Shown piece after piece: positions 51,980-58,820 of a stretch of DNA of 64,000 nt. The translations under genes were made by a program, and so were the position numbers. Location: assembly GCA_964571235.1 (NCBI GenBank), contig CAZNAI010000001.1, forward strand, positions 310,001-374,000. Direction: 5' to 3'. Source of the DNA: JACRAV01 sp964571235. Lineage in GTDB: Bacteria; Zixibacteria; MSB-5A5; GN15; FEB-12. Each line of letters begins with the position of its first letter. Positions within the stretch are counted from its first letter, which is position 1. Under the pieces are notes generated by a model that saw only the letters and a list, made by a program, of their open reading frames with translations, searched no databases and had not been told where the DNA came from.

Positions 51980-52552
51980 TCAGTCGCCTTCTTTTTCTTC
52001 TCCACCAGCTTCAGATTTCGGCGCCATTATCCCGACCGTCGCCAGCCGGACCAGTGAACTGTCGATCCAGGCAAAGACAGTATCCTGGAGTGGCGGTTCG
52101 ATCAGCCGCCCCCAATGGGTGATCCGATACGGCCGGATCGGCATGCCGCCCTCGGCAATTTCATGTCTGATTTCACGGAGCATTTCGGCCTGCGAACCCT
52201 TGCCTGCAAAAGGAAAACCTTTGCTGAAATCAACATGCTCACGACCTTCTTTGATGTCACTGTCGATCAGACCTTTGATAATTGGTAACTTGTAGTACCA
52301 GGGATAGTCTGTTTGGTCGCTGTGGCAGTCGTAGCAACTCCGCACCAGTGCTGGCTTGATGTTCTCAAATCCGGCATTGATGACCCTGAAAATGCTGTCG
52401 TTCGCCGACGGCGGCATTTGACCCATTGCGGGAGCTGAAGTTGTCGCGCCGCCTGATGGCTCATCGTCGGCCACTGCCAAAGCGAACATCAGGAAAGCTA
52501 CAATCATCACCGGTGCTATTAATACCAGATCTCGACGTGGCTTTTTGCTCAT
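51980..52552 (-). CDS. Membrane-anchored haem-binding domain protein (Haem_bd type)
   Basis: The 190-residue protein has an N-terminal membrane anchor (about 8-28) and a periplasmic domain. Its CYDCHSDQTDYPWYYKLPI segment, at about 73, has the CxxCH haem c motif followed by the typical Y/W-rich stretch and a later EGREHVDFSKGFPF. This matches the Haem_bd family. It is followed by a charged tail (KSEAGGEEKEGD). Its start overlaps the stop of murQ by 4 bases, so the two are co-translated. Role in respiration or sensing is unknown. Confidence 0.85.
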   Translation of the reverse strand: MSKKPRRDLVLIAPVMIVAFLMFALAVADDEPSGGATTSAPAMGQMPPSANDSIFRVINAGFENIKPALVRSCYDCHSDQTDYPWYYKLPIIKGLIDSDIKEGREHVDFSKGFPFAGKGSQAEMLREIRHEIAEGGMPIRPYRITHWGRLIEPPLQDTVFAWIDSSLVRLATVGIMAPKSEAGGEEKEGD

Positions 52553-53460
52553 AGTATCCTCGAAAGAAATCCCTCGGCTTCCGCCAGTTTTGAAAGTGCC
52601 TGCGTTTTATCACAGCTTAGTCTGTGCATCACAATTGCCGTCTTCACCGAACCGCCGGAGCGACCAAGCAGTTCCCCGGCCTCAGCTACCGAGATTTGCA
52701 GAAGCTCAGTTAGTATTTTTCGTGAGCGGGCCGCCAGCTTTTCCGATTTCGCCTGCAGGTCGACCATCAGGTTGCCGTAGGTTTTCCCTAAGAGCACCAT
52801 TGCGGTAGTCGAGATCATGTTAAGCGCAAGTTTTTGTGCAGTGCCGGATTTCATCCGTGTCGATCCCGTAACAGTTTCCGGGCCGACCGGTAGCGAAATC
52901 AGAATTTCCGGCACGATTTCCAACCCAGAGGGATCGTTGCAGATTATCAACGCTGTACGACAAGCTCGCGACTTGGCATAGTCAACACCCGCCAGTGTGT
53001 ACGGTGTCCGCCGCGAGGCGGCAATACCGATGACGAAGTCCTTCGGCGAAAGCGTGTGTCCATTCAGATCGTCGATAGCGGCCTGACAGTTATCCTCAAC
53101 ACCTTCTTTCGAGAGAACGAGGGTGGCGTGACCACCGGCAATCACACCTACAATTTGTGCCGGATCGGTGCCAAAAGTCGGGGGGCACTCGGCGGCGTCG
53201 AGTACACCCAATCTGCCGGACGTTCCTGCGCCGATATAGAATACTCTTCCACCCTTGCGCAGAGTTTCCGCAAAGACTTTTGCGGCTTGGGCAATCTGAT
53301 CAATAGCGCTCGCCACGACCTGAGGCACAGTTGCATCCTCGGCGCTGATTTTCCGGGCTATCTCGATTGCAGAAAGGCGATCAATATCGGTTGTTCGCGG
53401 ATTTATCTGCTCGGTGCCAAGGTGAGCGAGTTCCTCTATCAGTTTTTCGTAGTCAGCCAT
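52549..53460 (-). CDS. murQ: N-acetylmuramic acid 6-phosphate etherase
   Basis: The 303-residue protein carries the family hallmarks: EQINPRTTDIDRLS near the N terminus, the SIS-domain motif YIGAGTSGRLGVLDAAECPP with its catalytic Glu, VIGIAASRRTPYTL and GSTRMKSGTAQKL. It cleaves the lactyl ether of MurNAc-6-phosphate during cell-wall recycling. No MurK, AnmK or MurP gene is beside it. It is translationally coupled to the haem-binding gene by a 4-base overlap, an unexpected pairing. Confidence 0.95.
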   Translation of the reverse strand: MADYEKLIEELAHLGTEQINPRTTDIDRLSAIEIARKISAEDATVPQVVASAIDQIAQAAKVFAETLRKGGRVFYIGAGTSGRLGVLDAAECPPTFGTDPAQIVGVIAGGHATLVLSKEGVEDNCQAAIDDLNGHTLSPKDFVIGIAASRRTPYTLAGVDYAKSRACRTALIICNDPSGLEIVPEILISLPVGPETVTGSTRMKSGTAQKLALNMISTTAMVLLGKTYGNLMVDLQAKSEKLAARSRKILTELLQISVAEAGELLGRSGGSVKTAIVMHRLSCDKTQALSKLAEAEGFLSRIL

Positions 53461-53503
53461 GATTTTGAGAACGTACGGGATACCGCTGTCTCCTTCAACA
53501 AAA

Positions 53504-53530
53504 AAGCCCCTCGCGGGGCTTCCTTGGAAA
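53504..53530 (-). terminator. Terminator downstream of the hypothetical lipoprotein gene
   Basis: AAGCCCC and GGGGCTT pair around TCGC. On the minus strand the stem is followed by a T-run (A-run at 53497-53505). It lies between the lipoprotein gene and murQ. Confidence 0.8.
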
Positions 53531-53544
53531 TTCTGAATGAGCCA

Positions 53545-54345
53545 TCACGGCTCCAGCGTGATATGAACAGAATCGTGAACCGAGATCATCACGCCGCCCA
53601 CATGTCCGCTGAGTGTTTGCGAAGTAATGTTGTCGGCCAGTTGCGATGGCATTCTGACAGGAAGAGTTGCCTCGGACAGGACACTGTCCGGCGAGCCACC
53701 GAATGCGAATACATACAGGTAGTACCAGCCGGTGTCCGGTGTATTTGGATTCGACTGGTAAAAGGCCTCGCGCGGAAAAGTAGTGGCTGTTTGCGAAGTG
53801 GCGTATGTCGAATACCCGGCGCCGGAGTACGCTTGCGTCCTGAGTACCGCGGCGACCACAAAACCAGTGGCCGAAGATCCGCCGAACCAGTCGAGTTTCA
53901 CAGGTTCATTGCCGTTGGATATCCGATTTGACGGAGTAACGCCGGTGATGGCAACAGTGCCCGGAAGTGTCGCCACCGCCGCTTGGGCGGATAGATCAGT
54001 CGAGTCGCTGGCCAGATATGTATGATTGCCGGCCGAAAATTGAATGATCGAATTCCACTCTGTCGAAAAAACCGAATCAACGGAGAATCCAGCGCGATCG
54101 AAAGTTAGCGTGGAACCGTCGAGTTTGACCGTCGCGCCGACCGCCGGCAGGGTGTCGACCTGAAGATCGGCGACTGCTTTAGTCTTTGAAATATTGGGAT
54201 CGACAGAAATAAGACCGGTCAGCCGGTACAGAGCGTTGTTGTCACCTGGCTTCATAATCCCGCCGTTGCACCCCCAAAGGGCGGCTATGATTATGGAGGC
54301 GCCGAGTAAGCCAAGACCCGGCCTTGAGATAGGCTGATTGTTCAT
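53545..54345 (-). CDS. Hypothetical lipoprotein with beta-sandwich regions
   Basis: The 266-residue product has a lipoprotein signal (LGLLGASIIIAALWGC). Extended beta-rich sequence follows, with Ser/Thr-rich strands such as VGATVKLDGSTLTFDRAG, ISNGNEPVKLDWFGGSSATG and WYYLYVFAFGG. Two such blocks suggest immunoglobulin- or carbohydrate-binding-like folds. The ATG at 54345 is chosen to fit the signal; a longer frame to 54399 is possible. No clear ribosome site was seen. Function is unknown. Confidence 0.7.
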   Translation of the reverse strand: MNNQPISRPGLGLLGASIIIAALWGCNGGIMKPGDNNALYRLTGLISVDPNISKTKAVADLQVDTLPAVGATVKLDGSTLTFDRAGFSVDSVFSTEWNSIIQFSAGNHTYLASDSTDLSAQAAVATLPGTVAITGVTPSNRISNGNEPVKLDWFGGSSATGFVVAAVLRTQAYSGAGYSTYATSQTATTFPREAFYQSNPNTPDTGWYYLYVFAFGGSPDSVLSEATLPVRMPSQLADNITSQTLSGHVGGVMISVHDSVHITLEP

Positions 54346-54652
54346 AGTCTGTATATCGGCAAAAACAGGCCGTTCGTTTAATACCTTTATACACCCCACG
54401 AAGGTGCTTGGCCCCTCAAAGAAAGGGTAGATTTTCGGTAGATTCGGGGGTCAAAATAGACTGAAATCGGGGACTTTCTCCCCGGAACAATAGGGCCTCG
54501 TGGGGGTTTTAAGGTATAGTTCGGCGGTTGCTTGACAACCTGATTGACAACCTATCCGCCGATACGCCCCGTGCCGATTCCCTCCCCCCCGGTACGGGGT
54601 TCTTTTTTGGGGGGGGATTGAAAGCCGGCCATCCGGCTATTATTCTGAACCC
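54346..54652. other. Gene-free region with short direct repeats and an orphan terminator-like hairpin
   Basis: TTGACAACC occurs twice 12 bases apart (54532, 54544), and GGTAGATT twice near 54427-54445. A hairpin CCCCGTGCCG..CGGTACGGGG with TTCTTTTTT follows at 54567-54608 on the plus strand with no gene ahead of it. A second small hairpin AGCCGG-CCAT-CCGGCT lies at 54627-54642. Confidence 0.45.
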
Positions 54653-54985
54653 ATGAGCAAGTTCCATCGCGACCTCGCCAACAGCGCTATGGCTCGATTC
54701 AGCTTCGAGGAGCAAATGGCCAATGTGGGGGCAGATGTCGACCGCGCGTTCAACTGGCTGAAAAAGGGAAATCAGAAGTATGCTCGCGGACACTACCTGA
54801 TGGCTCTTGAACTGATCGATTTCGTAATTGCTGATCCGCGGAACTCAGGGCGAGTTCATGAGGCGAGTGAAGCTCGGCAACGCATGATAGATACATTCGA
54901 CGACACGAATCAATCAGGATCGACGCAGGAGACATGGCGGGAGTATTTTGAGCCGTTTGAGCAGGCGTATGCGAGGGGTAAGTAG
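54653..54985 (+). CDS. Small hypothetical protein, helical
   Basis: The 110-residue product is mostly helical and acidic/polar, with YFAR-like repeated tetratricopeptide flavour (AFNWLKKGNQKYARGHYLMALELIDFVIAD). It has no signal or membrane helix. No clear ribosome site precedes the ATG, and an upstream hairpin is close. The helix pair around 30-65 could be a single TPR-like unit. I am unsure of its reality; codon use is plausible for a host gene. Confidence 0.5.
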   Translation: MSKFHRDLANSAMARFSFEEQMANVGADVDRAFNWLKKGNQKYARGHYLMALELIDFVIADPRNSGRVHEASEARQRMIDTFDDTNQSGSTQETWREYFEPFEQAYARGK

Positions 54986-55012
54986 TGTGAAATCCGTTAC
55001 TGCCTGTCCGAG

Positions 55013-55849
55013 TTAGAAACTATCGAAAAACGACTTCTGAACCTCAATCTTTTCTACAACCCGCTTTGACACAACGATTCCGAGCGAGAGCTCCAGAAGC
55101 TTGTCTGCGAGTGCGAGTCCATCAATCAGATCAATCGGTGGCGCGCCTTCCCGCTGAGCTTCATTCCGTGCATCCTTCGTGAAAGTACCGGTCGTGATCA
55201 GCAGACCTTTATCCGCGCGACCAACCATTGCACCGCGGAAGTCTCGGACGATAGAACTGCCCACACTCCCCTTGAATCGCTTGCACTGAAAGATCATGTG
55301 AAACGATAACAGCCCACCCAACCTGACCACCCCTCTTCCGTCAATGCCACCATCACCACTTCGCCCGGTGACTTCAACTTGAATGAACCCAGACTCTCTG
55401 AGAAGTCGCTGGCACAGTCGCTCAAATGCGTTTGGAGGCATACCTTGAAGGTACTCCAGCACATCCACTTTCCATTGTTCATTTGAATCCTCTGCTGGCG
55501 GCTCCAACTTCTCGAGCTTAATTGTGCCCTTCTTATATTTCGCGGTCACGAATTGTTTTACAATCGTCGGTTCTACCAACTTTGTTTGTTGGCCTTGCTC
55601 CGTTAGTGACCAGACTCCACGGCTTGAATTGTCAAGAAGCCCGTATATCTTTAGCCAGGTTCGAGCCCAAGCGAGATTGTAGCTGAATTTCGTTTGACTC
55701 CCTTTGTGGATCTGAGTGAGGTCTGACTCCGTCAGTTTGAGCATGGATGCAACCTCGTCTTCTTGCTCCTGAATTGAAGCCGAGCCTCCGAGTTGCCAGA
55801 GAACCTTCAAAAGTGGATTAAACAATTCGTGATGTTTCGGTACTGCCAT
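55013..55849 (-). CDS. mrr: Mrr-type restriction endonuclease
   Basis: The 278-residue protein has an N-terminal winged-helix Mrr_N domain (about 10-95: LTESDLTQIHKGSQTKFSYNLAWARTWL). A C-terminal PD-(D/E)xK nuclease domain follows (about 140-260) with AFERLCQRLLRESGF, SGDGGIDGRG (Asp), and FQCKRFKG (Gln-Cys-Lys). Type IV Mrr enzymes cut methylated DNA. The ATG at 55849 is the family-length start with an AAGAG site; a longer frame to 56059 would overlap asnS. An EVE-NucS-like nuclease lies 2 kb away, making this a small defence-flavoured neighbourhood. Confidence 0.92.
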   Translation of the reverse strand: MAVPKHHELFNPLLKVLWQLGGSASIQEQEDEVASMLKLTESDLTQIHKGSQTKFSYNLAWARTWLKIYGLLDNSSRGVWSLTEQGQQTKLVEPTIVKQFVTAKYKKGTIKLEKLEPPAEDSNEQWKVDVLEYLQGMPPNAFERLCQRLLRESGFIQVEVTGRSGDGGIDGRGVVRLGGLLSFHMIFQCKRFKGSVGSSIVRDFRGAMVGRADKGLLITTGTFTKDARNEAQREGAPPIDLIDGLALADKLLELSLGIVVSKRVVEKIEVQKSFFDSF

Positions 55850-55911
55850 GTCAACTCTTACTTTCTTGCGCAAATCGAGATCGCGCTTATCCCGGTGTGC
55901 ACTACATGTAA

Positions 55912-57312
55912 CTAAAACTTGGCCCAGCCCGGGACTCGGGGGAACGGGAGAACATCTCGGATATTCCCCATCCCTGTGATGTACATCATTGCCCGCTCGA
56001 ATCCAAGGCCAAAGCCGGCGTGCGGCACACTCCCCCATTTCCGGATATCGAGATACCACTGGTAATTCTCGAAATTGGTCATCCCTTTTTGGCGCATCCG
56101 TTCGACCAGTACATCGAGCCGCTCTTCGCGCTGGCTTCCGCCGATAATCTCGCCGACTTTCGGCACGAGCACATCCATAGCGCGAACTGTCTTGCCGTCC
56201 TCGTTTACCCGCATATAAAACGACTTGATCTCCTCGGGGTAGTCGTATACAATCACCGGCTTTTTGAATTTCTTTTCAGTCAGATATCGTTCGTGCTCAG
56301 ACTGCATATCCAGTCCCCACTTGACCGGGTACTCGAATTTTTCACCTGAGTTTTCCAAAATCTTGATTGCCTCAGTATAGGAACAGCGTTCAAACGACGA
56401 ATTGGCGACCTGCTCAAGTGTCGTGCGGACCTCTTTATCGACCCAGGTGGCGAAAAAGTCCATGTCGTCGCCGCATTCGTTCAGCGCATATTTGAACAGG
56501 TATTTGAGGAAATCCTCGGCCAAATCCATGTTGTCTTCAAGTTCCGCCCAGGCCATCTCCGGCTCGATCATCCAGAACTCCGAGGCATGGCGCGACGTAT
56601 TGGAATTTTCAGCGCGGAATGTCGGCCCAAATGTGTAGATATCGCCGAGTGAAGTGGCGAGTAGCTCCCCTTCAAGCTGACCGGAAACAGTTAAGTATGC
56701 CTCGGCGGAAAAGAAATCAGTGTTCCAGTCAATCTGGCCTTCCGGTGTGCGCGGGACTTTGGTCAGATCAAACGATGTCACTCTGAACAAGTCACCAGCC
56801 CCTTCGCAATCGGAGGCGGAAATGATCGGCGTGTGAATATAGAAGAACCCCCGCTCCTGGTAATATTTGTGCACCGCGTAGGCCATGCGCGATCTCATCC
56901 GGTTGACAGCGCCGAATGTATTGGTGCGCGGGCGAAGATGGGCGATCTCGCGTAGATACTCGAAACTGTGGCGCTTTTTTTGGAGCGGAAAAGTAGCGTC
57001 GGCCTCACCAACCAATTGGAATTCAATTGCCGAAAGTTCGTACTTCTGTTCTTTCCCTTGCGAAGGAATCAGTTTGCCTTTTACCCGTACCGCCGCGCCG
57101 GTAAGAGTTTTTTCAAGCGACGGGAACTTGTCGGGGGGGGTTAGCACTGCCTGGATATTTTTCAGGCAGGACCCGTCGTTGATCTCGACAAAGGCGACTT
57201 CCTTGCCGGTCCGGACTGTGCGCACCCAGCCGAGCACGGTGATTTCGGAATAGACCGGAATCCGGTCGTAGATGACTATTCGGTCGATCCGTGTACGAAC
57301 TTTGTAATCCAT
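55912..57312 (-). CDS. asnS: Asparaginyl-tRNA synthetase
   Basis: The 466-residue class II synthetase has an N-terminal OB anticodon-binding domain (about 15-110: ITVLGWVRTVRTGKEVAFVEIN). Motif 2 reads FRAENSNTSRHASEFW, where RAENSNT identifies asparagine rather than aspartate specificity, followed by IEPEMAWAEL. Motif 3 is GLGFERAMMY. It charges tRNA-Asn. Length is normal. It stands alone in front of a 576-base repeat-rich gap. Confidence 0.97.
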   Translation of the reverse strand: MDYKVRTRIDRIVIYDRIPVYSEITVLGWVRTVRTGKEVAFVEINDGSCLKNIQAVLTPPDKFPSLEKTLTGAAVRVKGKLIPSQGKEQKYELSAIEFQLVGEADATFPLQKKRHSFEYLREIAHLRPRTNTFGAVNRMRSRMAYAVHKYYQERGFFYIHTPIISASDCEGAGDLFRVTSFDLTKVPRTPEGQIDWNTDFFSAEAYLTVSGQLEGELLATSLGDIYTFGPTFRAENSNTSRHASEFWMIEPEMAWAELEDNMDLAEDFLKYLFKYALNECGDDMDFFATWVDKEVRTTLEQVANSSFERCSYTEAIKILENSGEKFEYPVKWGLDMQSEHERYLTEKKFKKPVIVYDYPEEIKSFYMRVNEDGKTVRAMDVLVPKVGEIIGGSQREERLDVLVERMRQKGMTNFENYQWYLDIRKWGSVPHAGFGLGFERAMMYITGMGNIRDVLPFPRVPGWAKF

Positions 57313-57393
57313 AGTCTGCCTTTGTGTGAGCGTTGTCGAAAAGTCAGCAACCTATCAAAGGGAAAATAACATAATCAATGCGCTTTTCAAGTA

Positions 57394-57515
57394 GTAGGTC
57401 GGGTTGATGATCCGCCGACGGCGGATCGGCTACCCGACACTCTTGACGTCGCAGAAAAGATGTCGGGTAGTCTGCGTCCCCCGCTGGCGCGGGGCGACTT
57501 GCCAACCCGACCTAC
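57394..57515. repeat. Inverted pair of GTAGGTCGGGTT repeats in the gap 57313-57888
   Basis: Copy one (57394-57438) and the inverted copy two (57462-57515) share GTAGGTCGGGTT..ACCCGAC arms with variable GC stems and match 20028-20080. Further on come CAGGGTTCCCGCCCTGAC and TCAGGCCGGGAGGCCTGA palindromes (57550-57615). An ORF across 57460-57813 is built of these repeats and is not a convincing gene. Confidence 0.7.
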
Positions 57516-57888
57516 TTTGGAGTCGCACCACGCTTGGAAAATACTATGTGATGTCAGGGTTCCCGCCCTGACATCCACTCACACTCAAACCGCCGTCAGG
57601 CCGGGAGGCCTGACAGCACACAAAACCTGCCGCAAAAAATCTCTGCAACTTTTATTTGAGGGGTGCGTAGAAGAAATTGAAGAGGACAGTGAGACCTTCC
57701 GAGGAGCTCGCCAGAGCGCGGGAGGAGACACACCTAGATTCCCAACCTATCATTTCACTCATGGCCGTTGGGTCCCCGACACCCGGCGGCCATTCCTTTT
57801 GTGTACGAATTGAATTCGAAATGAAAGAACCCAACCTAAAGGTTGGGTTACCAAGGCATCAGACTCGCACATTGTTTGGTTTTGACAA

Positions 57889-58794
57889 CTAGTCGGCAGA
57901 CTCAGCTGACGTCGATTCTTGAAAGGTCACCCCAAGGCGATAATTCACGACGCTGACTTTTGGCTTTGACTTGGCGAACGCCATGACGCGAGCATCGACG
58001 CGAGATGCACCGCCATGCACAAGAATGCCGCGAGATCTACTCTCGGTGATCGCGTCAACAAGTCGCATGTAATGCTTGAGCTGTTTAATGTCGTCAATAG
58101 TCGGCGACGCCTGCTTGCATTCGACAACGACCGTTCGATTCCGGCCGTCGATCAACAAAACGTCTGATCTCTTTTTGTCGCCGAACACTTTCTCCCTTAA
58201 TTTCAGTTCGGTGTGCCCTTGTAGGCCCTCCTCAAGTTGACTGGGGAAGCGGCCAATATAGTCGGAAAGCGCACGCTCGTATGCAAAAGTGCCAGAAATG
58301 GGGACCCAGTTCTCTGAAGCGCCCATTGCTTCTTTGATCTGAGATAACGACGGGGTATTGATTTCTGCTGTCGTCCACCGAAGTACATTGCCTCGAAATC
58401 GAATTTTCTGCGGCAATAGAACAACCACGTCCCGGTTGTCAGGCCCAGTTGTCAAGTCCCAACGCAATTCGATTCTTCTACCCATCTCCCCTTGCGGCTT
58501 GCTCTTACTCTTGGGGACTGTCGGTTCCCAATGATCGTCTTCAACCGCCATCCCCGTGATTGTTCCGATGCGGGCAATTCGATTGTCGTTAAGGGTTACG
58601 ACGACAACATCACCAATTTGCATTCTGCGCAGGTGTTCCCGTGTATTCAACCACCCGCCTAGTCTTTTGGTCTCTCCCTCAAGATTAAAACCCCACTCGC
58701 TCGACCATCCTACCGCGGCGCATTGATTCTTGTACCACCTTTGCCAAAGCCCCGGGTACTTGTGATCTTCGCAGTAAACCTTCCAAACTCTCAT
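57889..58794 (-). CDS. EVE-like domain fused to NucS-like endonuclease
   Basis: The 301-residue protein has an N-terminal PUA/EVE-like region (about 1-150: MRVWKVYCEDHKYPGLWQRW, VGWSSEWGF, MQIGDVVVVTLNDNRIARIG). Its C-terminal PD-(D/E)xK domain (about 175-290) resembles NucS/DUF91: LREKVFGDKKRSDVLLIDGRNRTVVVECKQ, then DIKQLKHYMRLVD. The Asp of RSDVLL, Glu of VVEC and Lys of CKQ are the expected metal/catalytic residues. EVE-type domains read modified bases, so a modification-dependent nuclease is a reasonable inference. The ATG at 58794 is the only good start. Confidence 0.75.
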   Translation of the reverse strand: MRVWKVYCEDHKYPGLWQRWYKNQCAAVGWSSEWGFNLEGETKRLGGWLNTREHLRRMQIGDVVVVTLNDNRIARIGTITGMAVEDDHWEPTVPKSKSKPQGEMGRRIELRWDLTTGPDNRDVVVLLPQKIRFRGNVLRWTTAEINTPSLSQIKEAMGASENWVPISGTFAYERALSDYIGRFPSQLEEGLQGHTELKLREKVFGDKKRSDVLLIDGRNRTVVVECKQASPTIDDIKQLKHYMRLVDAITESRSRGILVHGGASRVDARVMAFAKSKPKVSVVNYRLGVTFQESTSAESAD

Positions 58795-58820
58795 ACACCC
58801 CTCCCCATGCGTATTGCCCC

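Noticed and set aside
54532..54558. TTGACA with TATCCG as a promoter
   Set aside because: The spacing is only 15 and the -10 match is poor.
57460..57892. Open frames of 71-117 codons in the gap after asnS
   Set aside because: They consist mostly of inverted repeats and have no homology-like pattern or ribosome site.
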